A stretch of 64,000 bases of DNA. Origin: Paucimonas sp. Lineage in GTDB: Bacteria > Pseudomonadota > Gammaproteobacteria > Pseudomonadales > Pseudomonadaceae. Under the pieces are notes generated by a model. It searched no databases. It was not told where the DNA came from and saw only the letters and a program-made list of their open reading frames with translations. Made by a program: the position numbers and the translations under genes. Location: positions 62,001 to 126,000 of the forward strand of contig JAIRVG010000061.1 in the NCBI GenBank assembly GCA_031253995.1, read 5' to 3'. Numbering within the stretch: the first letter of the stretch is position 1; each line of letters opens with the position of its first letter. Shown here piece by piece: positions 57,117-64,000 of the stretch.

Positions 57117-59009
57117 TCAAATCCGAAGATCCTGCGGCGGGACTGGCCGGCCATACCAGTAACCCTGGCCCATGTCGCACTGGTGCTCCAGCAGGAACCG
57201 CGCCTGCTCGGACTGCTCGATCCCTTCGGCGTGGATCTGCATGCCCATGCTCCGCGCCAGCGCGATGATCACCCGCACGATGGCCACGTCATCGTCGTCA
57301 CCAGGCAACCCGGCCACGAAGCCCTGGTCGATCTTGAGCTTCTGCACCGGCAGGCGCTTGAGCCGCAGCAGAGACGAATAGCCGGTGCCGAAGTCATCGA
57401 TGGCCAGGCGCAACCCCAGGTCCCGCAGGCGATGCAGCTGCTCCAGCGCTACCTCCGGATCATCCATCACCGCACTCTCGGTCACCTCGACCTCCAGCCG
57501 CGACGGCTCAAGCCCGGTGTCGTCAAGCACCTGCGCTACCTGCTTGTACATCTCGCGATGGGCGAACAGGCGGCTGGACACGTTGCAGGCGACGAAGTCG
57601 AGTACCTTGCCCTCCCCCAGCCAGCGCACCATCTGCTGGCAGGACTCGCGCATGACCCACATGTCGATATCGGCGATCAACCCGGTGCGCTCGGCGATGG
57701 GGATGAACTCCCCCGGCGGCACCAGACCGCGCTGTGGATGCAGCCAGCGCACCAGGGCCTCGGCGCCGATCATCTTGCCGCTGAACAGGTCGTGCACCGG
57801 CTGGTAGTACACCCGCAACTCGCCCTGCTCCAGGGCACGGCGCAGTTCGCTGGCGGTTTCCACCCGCTGCTGGGCGTGGGCGGTGAGTTCCTCGGTGTAC
57901 AGCGCGTAGCCGGAACGGCCGTTGCTCTTGGCCTTGAACAGCGCCGCGTCGGCATTGCGCAGCAGTTGCTCGGCACTCTGCGCATCGCCGGGGAACAGGC
58001 TGATGCCGATGCTGACGCTGCTGAACAGACGGTGATTCTCCAGCTCGTAGGGCTCTTTCAGCACGTTGACGATCAGTTGCGCCAGGTCCGCCGCCTGCCC
58101 CACCTGGGCGCAGTTCTCGCTGAGGATGGCGAACTCGTCGCCGCCCAGCCGGGCCAGGGTGACGCCGGGGTCGATCACCAGTTGGAGTCGCTCGGCCACG
58201 GCCTTGAGCAGCTGGTCGCCGATGTTGTGGCCAAGGCTGTCGTTGATGTTCTGGAAGTGGTCGAGGTCGAGCAGCAGCAAGGCGCAGCCGCGCTTGTTGG
58301 CCTGTGCCGCCGCCAGCGCCTGGGCGGCGCGGTCGTTGAACAGCAGGCGGTTGGGCAGGTTGGTCAGCGGGTCGTGGTGGACCAGGTGGGCCAGCTCGCG
58401 CTCGGTGTGCTTGATCACGCTGATGTCGCTGAACACGGCGACATAGTGGGTCAGTTCGCCGCCATCGTCGCGGATCGCGCAGATGGTCTGCCATTGCGGG
58501 TAGATCTCGCCGCTCTTGCGCCGGTTCCACACCTCGCCGCTCCACTCGCCCTTCTCATGCAGGGTGGCGTACATCGCCTGGTAGAACGCCGCGTCGTGGC
58601 GGCCGGACTTGAACTTGTTCGGCCGCTGGCCGATGACTTCCTCGCGCTGGTAGCCGGTGATGCTCATGAAGGCACGGTTGACGTGGACGATGATGCCGTC
58701 GCTGTCGCTGACCAGCACCCCTTCCAGGGTGCTGTCGAACACCGCCGCGGCCATGCGCAGGCGCTCGCGGTCCTCGCGGCGCAAGCGCGCACCCACGCCG
58801 ATGAAATTGAGCAGGCGCACCCGCGACAGGAAGATGAGCACGGCGCTGCAAGCCGCCCAGGTGTAGGCGTTGATCAGCTGCCAGCTGGCCTTTTCCACCG
58901 GATCATCGAAAACACTGCTTAATATTTGATCAGATACGACCAGCCACAACAGCGACAGCACCAGGTACAGCGCGGCCATGCGCAAGGCGTCTCGTGCGGA
59001 AACAGACAT
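57117..59009 (-). CDS. PAS-GGDEF-EAL cyclic-di-GMP protein (PA0285-like)
   Basis: A 630-residue membrane protein: two N-terminal helices (about 10-30 and 45-65) and a PAS/PAC region (about 95-200, ITGYQREEVIGQ). A GGDEF domain with intact GGDEF (LARLGGDEFAIL) is followed by an EAL domain with intact GAEALVRW and DDFGTGYSS. Both domains could be active, so the net effect on c-di-GMP is open. Neighbours oscA and desA match the PA0284-PA0286 order of P. aeruginosa. ATG 59009 is chosen over an upstream in-frame codon at 59027. Confidence 0.92.
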   Translation of the reverse strand: MSVSARDALRMAALYLVLSLLWLVVSDQILSSVFDDPVEKASWQLINAYTWAACSAVLIFLSRVRLLNFIGVGARLRREDRERLRMAAAVFDSTLEGVLVSDSDGIIVHVNRAFMSITGYQREEVIGQRPNKFKSGRHDAAFYQAMYATLHEKGEWSGEVWNRRKSGEIYPQWQTICAIRDDGGELTHYVAVFSDISVIKHTERELAHLVHHDPLTNLPNRLLFNDRAAQALAAAQANKRGCALLLLDLDHFQNINDSLGHNIGDQLLKAVAERLQLVIDPGVTLARLGGDEFAILSENCAQVGQAADLAQLIVNVLKEPYELENHRLFSSVSIGISLFPGDAQSAEQLLRNADAALFKAKSNGRSGYALYTEELTAHAQQRVETASELRRALEQGELRVYYQPVHDLFSGKMIGAEALVRWLHPQRGLVPPGEFIPIAERTGLIADIDMWVMRESCQQMVRWLGEGKVLDFVACNVSSRLFAHREMYKQVAQVLDDTGLEPSRLEVEVTESAVMDDPEVALEQLHRLRDLGLRLAIDDFGTGYSSLLRLKRLPVQKLKIDQGFVAGLPGDDDDVAIVRVIIALARSMGMQIHAEGIEQSEQARFLLEHQCDMGQGYWYGRPVPPQDLRI

Positions 59010-59158
59010 AGCGTCTCGGATGCCCACATCAAAAGATGGGGCATTATAGGGACACTTTTCCCGGTTGACCTCTTATCTAAAAGGCCGACTGGTTTTATTT
59101 GACATCGTGGTAATAATGTCGATCGCTGTCCAACCGCTCCAAGAGGGCTCTCCCACCT

Positions 59159-60343
59159 ATGTGGTATTACGGTTTACTCGACCTGTCGGCCTGGCAACTG
59201 CTGGCGGTCACCCTGCTGATGACCCATGTGACCATCGTCGCCGTCACGGTCTATCTGCATCGCTACTCGGCGCACCGCTCCCTGGAGCTGAACGCCGGGC
59301 TCAAGCATTTCTTCCGTTTCTGGCTGTGGCTGACCACGGCGCAGAACACCCGCGAGTGGACCGCCGTCCACCGCAAGCACCACGCCAAGTGCGAAACCCC
59401 GGACGATCCCCACAGCCCGGTGATCAAGGGCCTGTCCACCGTGCTGCGCAAGGGCGCCGAGCTGTATCGCGAAGAGGCGAAAAACCCGGAAACCCTGCGC
59501 ATCTACGGCAAGAACTGCCCCGAGGACTGGATCGAGCGCAACCTCTATTCGCGCTACAAGCTCGGCGGCATCGCCCTGATGGCGGTGATCGACCTGCTGC
59601 TGTTCGGCACCATCGGCATCACCATCTGGGCGGTGCAGATGATGTGGATTCCGTTCTGGGCCGCCGGCGTGGTCAATGGCCTGGGCCATGCGGTTGGCTA
59701 TCGCAACTTCGAATGCCGCGACGCCGCCACCAACCTGGTGCCGTGGGGCATCGTCATCGGTGGCGAGGAACTGCACAACAACCATCACACCTACCCCAAC
59801 TCGGCCAAGCTGTCGGTCAAGCGCTGGGAGTTCGACATGGGCTGGGCCTGGATCAAGCTGTTCACCTGGCTGCGCCTGGCCAAGGTGCAGCGCGTCGCGC
59901 CGATCGCCCACCGCGTCGAGGGCAAGGGCCAGCTGGACATGGACACCGCCATGGCCATCCTCAACAACCGTTTCCAGATCATGGCCCAGTACCGCAAGCT
60001 GGTGATCGGCCCGCTGGTGAAACAGGAACTGGCCAGGGTCGACGACTCGGTGCGCCACCAGTTCCGCCGCGCCAAGCGCCTGCTGTCGCGGGAGACCAGC
60101 CTGCTGGAAGACCGTCACCACCAGCGCATCCAGACCATGCTGGAGCACAGCCAGGCGCTGAAGGTGATCTACGAGAAACGCCTGGCCCTGCAACAGATCT
60201 GGGCCCGCACCAGCGCCAATGGCCACGACATGCTCGCGGCGATCAAGGACTGGGTGCACGAGGCCGAGACCAGCGGCATCCACTCGCTGCGTGAGTTCGC
60301 CGCGCAACTGAAGACCTACTCGCTGCGCCCTGCCCTGGCCTGA
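59159..60343 (+). CDS. desA: Delta-9 fatty acid desaturase DesA
   Basis: A 394-residue membrane di-iron desaturase that introduces a double bond into acyl chains of membrane phospholipids under aerobic conditions. Three His boxes are HRYSAHR (34-40), HRKHH (71-75) and HNNHH (206-210). Hydrophobic pairs lie near 10-32 and 135-165, with a long soluble C-terminal helical part. It is divergent from the GGDEF/EAL gene, as in P. aeruginosa. Confidence 0.94.
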   Translation: MWYYGLLDLSAWQLLAVTLLMTHVTIVAVTVYLHRYSAHRSLELNAGLKHFFRFWLWLTTAQNTREWTAVHRKHHAKCETPDDPHSPVIKGLSTVLRKGAELYREEAKNPETLRIYGKNCPEDWIERNLYSRYKLGGIALMAVIDLLLFGTIGITIWAVQMMWIPFWAAGVVNGLGHAVGYRNFECRDAATNLVPWGIVIGGEELHNNHHTYPNSAKLSVKRWEFDMGWAWIKLFTWLRLAKVQRVAPIAHRVEGKGQLDMDTAMAILNNRFQIMAQYRKLVIGPLVKQELARVDDSVRHQFRRAKRLLSRETSLLEDRHHQRIQTMLEHSQALKVIYEKRLALQQIWARTSANGHDMLAAIKDWVHEAETSGIHSLREFAAQLKTYSLRPALA

Positions 60344-60356
60344 CGGCCACTGATCG

Positions 60357-60379
60357 GAGCGCCCCGCAATGGGGCGCCC
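60357..60379 (+). terminator. Hairpin after desA
   Basis: GAGCGCCCC-GCAAT-GGGGCGCCC forms a strong GC stem 14 bases after the stop, without a clear T run; a probable transcription stop. Confidence 0.55.
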
Positions 60380-60483
60380 GCTTCGGAACTTCCCTCCCCG
60401 ATCAAGTTCTTACGAGATATGTCGCCCGCCTGGCGGGCCGGGCCGTGGCCACGCCCCTGCGCCTTACTAGAAGTACTGCGAAC

Positions 60484-61467
60484 ATGGTCAAGATCACCAC
60501 GCCGTCCCCGCCGTTCAACCCGCCTCCCGAGGCTGCCCAGACCCTGCTGGCCCTGATGCATGCACAGGGCGAAGTCGCGCGCCTGAGCGAGCGCGAGCAG
60601 CTATTCAGTTCGCTGCTGGACAGCGTCAATGCCGTGCTCTGGGCCTTCGACTGGGAGACGCGGCAGGTGCTCTACGTCAGCCCGGCCTACGAGCGCATCT
60701 TCGGTCGCTCGGCGAGCCTGTTGCTGGCCGACTACAACCAGTGGCGCGACGCGATCTACCCCGACGACCTCGACTACGCCGAGCGCACCCTGGCCGATGT
60801 GCTGGTCAAGGGCGCGGTGGAGGATCGCGAGTACCGCATCATCGACGGCGACGGCCAGGTGCGCTGGCTCAGCGACAAGTGCTTCATCAATCAGCAGGAA
60901 GGCGAGCGGGTGATCGTGGTCGGCATGGCCGAGGACATCACCGAGAAGAAGCAGCTCGAAGGCGAGTTGCAGCGCTTGGCGACCACCGACGTGCTGACCC
61001 AGAGCAGCAACCGCCGGCACTTCTTCGAATGCGCCGGGGAGGCCTTCGACAAGGCCCGGGCGGAAGGCGCGCCGTTGTCGTTCCTGTTGCTGGATATCGA
61101 TGACTTCAAGCATGTGAACGACACCTACGGGCATCCCGAGGGCGACCAGGTGCTGCAGCGTATTGCCGACAGCGGCAAGACGGCGTTGCGCCGGGGGGAT
61201 CTGTTCGGGCGGATTGGCGGTGAGGAATTTGCCGCGGTGTTTCCGGGGTGTCCGCCGGAGATGGCGATGCAGGTGGCGCAGCGCTTGCAGCGCGAGATCC
61301 AGCGCCTGAGCTTCAGCCATGAGGGGCAGACTTATGGCGTGACGGTGAGCCAGGGACTGACCGGGATGACCGCGGACGACAGGCTGCTGGATGACCTGTT
61401 CGCCCGGGCGGACGCGGCGATGTACCAGGCGAAGCGGCAGGGGAAGAACCAGATCGTTCTGGGCTGA
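60484..61467 (+). CDS. PAS-GGDEF diguanylate cyclase
   Basis: A 327-residue cytoplasmic protein: a short Pro-rich N-terminus, a PAS domain of the PAS_3 kind (about 45-150, VLWAFDWETRQVLYVSPAYE) with a PAC end DGQVRWLSDKCF, and a C-terminal GGDEF domain. The active-site motif is GGEEF in FGRIGGEEFAAVF, and DIDDFKHVNDTYGH is the substrate loop. It should make c-di-GMP in response to an unknown cue. An RxxD inhibitory site is not obvious. ATG 60484 preferred over an upstream codon at 60445. Confidence 0.9.
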   Translation: MVKITTPSPPFNPPPEAAQTLLALMHAQGEVARLSEREQLFSSLLDSVNAVLWAFDWETRQVLYVSPAYERIFGRSASLLLADYNQWRDAIYPDDLDYAERTLADVLVKGAVEDREYRIIDGDGQVRWLSDKCFINQQEGERVIVVGMAEDITEKKQLEGELQRLATTDVLTQSSNRRHFFECAGEAFDKARAEGAPLSFLLLDIDDFKHVNDTYGHPEGDQVLQRIADSGKTALRRGDLFGRIGGEEFAAVFPGCPPEMAMQVAQRLQREIQRLSFSHEGQTYGVTVSQGLTGMTADDRLLDDLFARADAAMYQAKRQGKNQIVLG

Positions 61468-61488
61468 TCCTGATTCGATGTTGCCCTT

Positions 61489-61628
61489 GAGGGCCCTATC
61501 GCTGGCAAGCCAGCTCCCACAGGGTGGACTGCCCCCAAGAAGTTGCACACCAATCCAACCCTTGGGGGGCAGTCCAGGGTCCGCGGTGCATGCAATCCCT
61601 GTGGGAGCTGGCTTGCCAGCGATAGGGC
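61489..61628. repeat. REP palindrome of the CGCTGGCAAGCCAGCTCCC family, interrupted copy
   Basis: Same outer arms and centre (GGGTCCGCGGTGCATGC) as the copy at 13911-13992, but split after CCCACAGGG by a 52-bp insertion at 61525-61576. Removing the insertion and one GGG restores the 13.9-kb centre except for one base. Confidence 0.92.
61525..61576. mobile_element. 52-bp MITE-like insertion with terminal inverted repeats and GGG target duplication
   Basis: Begins TGGACTGCCCCCAAG and ends CTTGGGGGGCAGTCCA, inverted repeats of 15-16 bp with one extra G on the right. The flanks are GGG at 61522-61524 and 61577-61579. TG...CA ends and a 3-bp duplication fit the IS3 family. The interior of about 21 bases codes for nothing, so it must have been moved by a transposase encoded elsewhere. 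Confidence 0.85.
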
Positions 61629-61649
61629 CCGGAAGATCAATGAAGAATC

Positions 61650-62858
61650 CTATTCCTTGCGCAACCGCGCCAGCTCCGCCCGCCCTACCTTGAGCAACCG
61701 CGCAGTCTTGCCCGCCGCAATCTCCTCCAGACCATCCTCCGCCCCCAACCGCGCCATCTGCCCGGCCAGGTTCATCACCAGGTCTTCCCGCGAATACACC
61801 CCGCCACCCAGCTGATAGATCGCCGCGATCAACTCCCGCAGCTCCAGCGGCAAACGCCAGCGCGTACGCAAGGCCGAACCATAGGCCGCCCCCGACTGCT
61901 TCAGCGCCAGTTCGATCTCGTTCTCGTCCAGCTCGCCGCCGGCCAGCCGCCATTCCTGCAGGCAACGCAGCAAGGCCAGATCGCCCAGGCAATGCAGCAA
62001 CCCGGCGCAATAACAACGCTCCAGGTCCAGCTCGAGCATCTGCGCCAGGTTGCGCCCGTACTCGGCACAGCGCAGCGACAGGGTCCAGTATTCCTCCGCA
62101 TAGCGGCTCAACAGCGGGTCGCTGAGCTTCGCGCTGCGCTTGAGCGCCAGCCCCAGGATCAGGTTCATGCTCTGGGTCGTGCCCAGCTTGTTCAACGCCT
62201 GCAGCAGGGTCTGCACGGCACCCTCGCGGTGCAGCGCGGCGCTGTTGGCGGCGGCGATCAGCACGGCGGTAATCTGCGGATCCTGGCGCACCTCTTCTTC
62301 CAGCACCCGCAAGTCCAGCCCCTGGGGATTCAAGGCACGCTTGATCGCCTGCTGCACATCGGCGAACAACGGCCCGCCGTCAGCGGTGGCGCGGTGTTCC
62401 TCGATGAAACGCGACAGGGTCAGCCCCGCTCGCAGCGGCGGCACCTCGCAGGCAATCGACTCGCCCACCTTGAGCAACTGCTCTTCCAGGCGCTGGCGCA
62501 GCAGGTCGAGGTTCAGCGGCTTGCTCAGGTACGCCGTCGGCGCCAATGGCAGCGCCTCGCGCACGCTGTTCACGTCGCTGCGGCTGCTGATGATGATGAA
62601 CGGCAACGCCGGCGTACGCGGCCGCGAGCGCACCTTGCGCAGCAGGTCGAGGCCATCGAGGCCCGGCAGCTCGCGGGCAGCGATGATCAGGTCGGGCTTG
62701 CCCGCCAGGCCGTCCAGCGCTTCGTTGCCATTGGCACAGACCCTCACTTCAGCATCGCAGCGCACACTGAGCAGCATCTGGGTCAGCATGTCCCGCACCC
62801 AGGGGTCACCCTCGGCAATCATCACCTTGGGCGCGGCGGCGCGGTCTACAGCAGTCAT
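61650..62858 (-). CDS. HDOD-domain protein with degenerate receiver domain
   Basis: A 402-residue protein: an N-terminal receiver-like domain (about 10-125) and a C-terminal HDOD domain (about 155-380, RCYCAGLLHCLGDLALL). In the receiver the acidic pair is kept (AEGDP), the Lys is kept (YLSKPL), but the phosphoacceptor position is Ala61 in LIIAARELPGLDG. It is therefore probably not phosphorylated. HDOD proteins act in signalling without the HD catalytic residues. AAGGAG precedes ATG 62858. Targets unknown. Confidence 0.88.
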   Translation of the reverse strand: MTAVDRAAAPKVMIAEGDPWVRDMLTQMLLSVRCDAEVRVCANGNEALDGLAGKPDLIIAARELPGLDGLDLLRKVRSRPRTPALPFIIISSRSDVNSVREALPLAPTAYLSKPLNLDLLRQRLEEQLLKVGESIACEVPPLRAGLTLSRFIEEHRATADGGPLFADVQQAIKRALNPQGLDLRVLEEEVRQDPQITAVLIAAANSAALHREGAVQTLLQALNKLGTTQSMNLILGLALKRSAKLSDPLLSRYAEEYWTLSLRCAEYGRNLAQMLELDLERCYCAGLLHCLGDLALLRCLQEWRLAGGELDENEIELALKQSGAAYGSALRTRWRLPLELRELIAAIYQLGGGVYSREDLVMNLAGQMARLGAEDGLEEIAAGKTARLLKVGRAELARLRKE

Positions 62859-62954
62859 CGGAATCTCCTTACAACCATCACGCGTTCCAGCGTACCTTCC
62901 AGGACATCTCCTGTAACCCTTAGAAACCTTAGCGCCCAAAGTTCATCCTGGAGA

Positions 62955-62987
62955 CGAAAAAAAACCCGCCGAAGCGGGTTTTTTCTA
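62955..62987 (-). terminator. Terminator of gabT
   Basis: On the minus strand AAAAAACCCGC-TTCG-GCGGGTTTTTTTT, a stable tetraloop hairpin with a long T run, about 13 bases after the gabT stop. Confidence 0.92.
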
Positions 62988-62999
62988 ACGCGTCACAGA

Positions 63000-64000
63000 T
63001 CAGGCAAGTTCAGCGAAGCACTCTTCGATGATGGCCAGGCCTTTGTCCAGCAGCGCGTCTTCGGCGGTCAGCGGAACCAGGATACGCAGGACGTTGCCGT
63101 AGGTGCCGCAGGACAGCAGGATCAGGCCCTTGTCACGCGCCTTGGCGACCACGGCGTTGACCGCAGCAGCGTTCGGGGTGTGGGTGCCTTTCTCGAAGAC
63201 TTCGATGGCGATCATCGAGCCCAGGGCACGCACGTCACCGATGATCGGGTGCTTGGCCTGGATGGCCTTCAGGCCAGTAACCAAGTGCTCGCCAACAGCC
63301 TGGCTGCGCTCCAGCAGTTTCTCTTCCTCGAACACTTCGATCACGGCCAGGGCCGCGGCGCAAGCGATCGGCGAACCGGCGTAGGTACCGCCCAGGCCGC
63401 CCGGGGCGATGGCGTCCATGTACTCGGCCTTGCCGCACACACCGGCCAGCGGGAAGCCGCCAGCGATGGACTTGGCGAAGGTGGTCAGGTCAGGCGCGAC
63501 GCCCATCTGCTCCATGGCGAAGAAGGTGCCGGTACGGCCAGCGCCGGTCTGCACTTCGTCGGCGATCAGCAGGATGCCGTGCTGGTCGCACAGGGCGCGC
63601 AGACGCTTCATCAGCTCTTTTGGCGCCGGCAGGAAGCCGCCTTCGCCCTGGACTGGCTCGATGATGATCGCGGCGATGTCACGTGGCTCGGCGTCGTTCT
63701 TGAAGATGCGCTCGATGGAAGCGATCGACTCGTCGACGCTCACGCCGTGCAGCTCGTTCGGGAACAGGGCGCGGAAGATGCCGCCTGGCATCAGGCCCAT
63801 GCCTGCGGAGTAAGGCACGACTTTACCGGTCAGGCCCAGGGTCATCATGGTACGGCCGTGGTAGCCGCCGGTGAAGGCGATAACGCCAGCGCGGCCAGTG
63901 GCGGCACGGGCGATCTTCACGGCGTTTTCAACGGCTTCGGAGCCGGTGGTGACCAGCAGGGTCTTCTTGGCGAAGTCGCCTGGAACGCGAGCGTTGATCT
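63000..64000 (-). CDS. gabT: 4-aminobutyrate aminotransferase (5' end outside window)
   Basis: Converts GABA and 2-oxoglutarate to succinate semialdehyde and glutamate; PLP enzyme. About 332 codons are visible, reading from INARVPGDFAKKTLLVTTGS at the window edge to IIEECFAELA. Visible: AFTGGYHGRT, IIEPVQGEGGF, DEVQTGAGRTG, the PLP Lys in TTFAKSIAGGFPLAG, and GGTYAGSP. The frame is continuous to base 64000, so the start lies beyond; gabD is expected nearby outside. Codon use is very biased, as in a well-expressed core gene. Confidence 0.95.
   Translation of the reverse strand, partial: INARVPGDFAKKTLLVTTGSEAVENAVKIARAATGRAGVIAFTGGYHGRTMMTLGLTGKVVPYSAGMGLMPGGIFRALFPNELHGVSVDESIASIERIFKNDAEPRDIAAIIIEPVQGEGGFLPAPKELMKRLRALCDQHGILLIADEVQTGAGRTGTFFAMEQMGVAPDLTTFAKSIAGGFPLAGVCGKAEYMDAIAPGGLGGTYAGSPIACAAALAVIEVFEEEKLLERSQAVGEHLVTGLKAIQAKHPIIGDVRALGSMIAIEVFEKGTHTPNAAAVNAVVAKARDKGLILLSCGTYGNVLRILVPLTAEDALLDKGLAIIEECFAELA

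Noticed and set aside
57117..59009. Degenerate GGDEF or EAL motif in the dual-domain protein
   Set aside because: Both signature motifs are intact in the translated sequence, so I do not claim loss of either activity.
263..61628. CRISPR array among the repeated sequences
   Set aside because: Repeats are scattered palindromic REP elements in different orientations, not regularly spaced direct repeats with unique spacers, and no cas genes occur.

Overview
The window is high-GC, gene-dense chromosomal DNA of a Pseudomonas of the fluorescens/putida type. This rests on several things. The block cysA-cysW-cysT-sbp-oscA, GGDEF/EAL protein, desA matches the arrangement known around PA0280-PA0286 of P. 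aeruginosa. The intergenic repeats are of Pseudomonas REP type. The window also holds DctBD, TriABC, SfnB-type and TauABCD genes. I see no rRNA, tRNA, CRISPR array, prophage or secretion-system cluster.

Layout. 1-0.2 kb: tail of a TonB-dependent receptor. 0.5-5 kb (minus): a small unknown gene, agmatine deiminase aguA, and a large kinase/aminotransferase fusion. 5.2-8.1 kb (plus): rmlB-rmlA-rmlD for dTDP-rhamnose, without rmlC. 8.1-11.8 kb (plus): dctB-dctD and a thioesterase-like gene. 11.8-14.5 kb: cysQ-nudE (minus), yrfG (plus), a BON-LysM protein (minus). 14.5-18.7 kb (plus): LysR regulator, fdhD, molybdopterin oxidoreductase. 18.9-29 kb: divergent organosulfur locus, tauABCD (minus) against two SfnB-type flavoproteins, a flavin monooxygenase and metQNI (plus). 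29-30 kb: a REP-associated tyrosine transposase between copies of a composite REP element. 29.9-35.1 kb (minus): a TriABC-like efflux system. 35.2-43.3 kb (minus): five miniature RHS-core proteins and one broken copy, on both sides of a polar amino acid ABC operon. 43.4-46.4 kb (minus): a second metQ-like gene, an unusual sigma-54-type AAA+ protein, a hydrolase and a DUF6124-type protein. 46.5-49.5 kb: two copies of a possible structured RNA, a RhuM-family gene and an orphan AbiEi-type gene with a palindromic operator pair. 49.5-52.7 kb: tonB-exbB-exbD and a LysR gene. 52.8-56.9 kb (minus): sulfate transport. 57-64 kb: GGDEF/EAL protein, desA, diguanylate cyclase, HDOD protein with a pseudo-receiver, and the 3' part of gabT.

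The dominant physiological theme is sulfur. Sulfate uptake (sbp, cysTWA, oscA), PAPS/PAP turnover (cysQ), taurine use (tauABCD), sulfone/sulfonate-type oxidation (SfnB-like and LLM genes) and two MetQ-type binding proteins are all present. The accessory material is concentrated at 29-30 kb and 35-49.5 kb. The least explained parts are the tandem mini-RHS array, where near-identical N-termini carry different tails and there is no shell, secretion or immunity gene, and the pair of conserved-core elements at 46.5 and 46.9 kb whose outer stems differ in sequence but still pair. A 52-bp insertion with terminal inverted repeats and a 3-bp target duplication sits inside a REP at 61.5 kb, and the uninterrupted version of the same REP is present at 13.9 kb.
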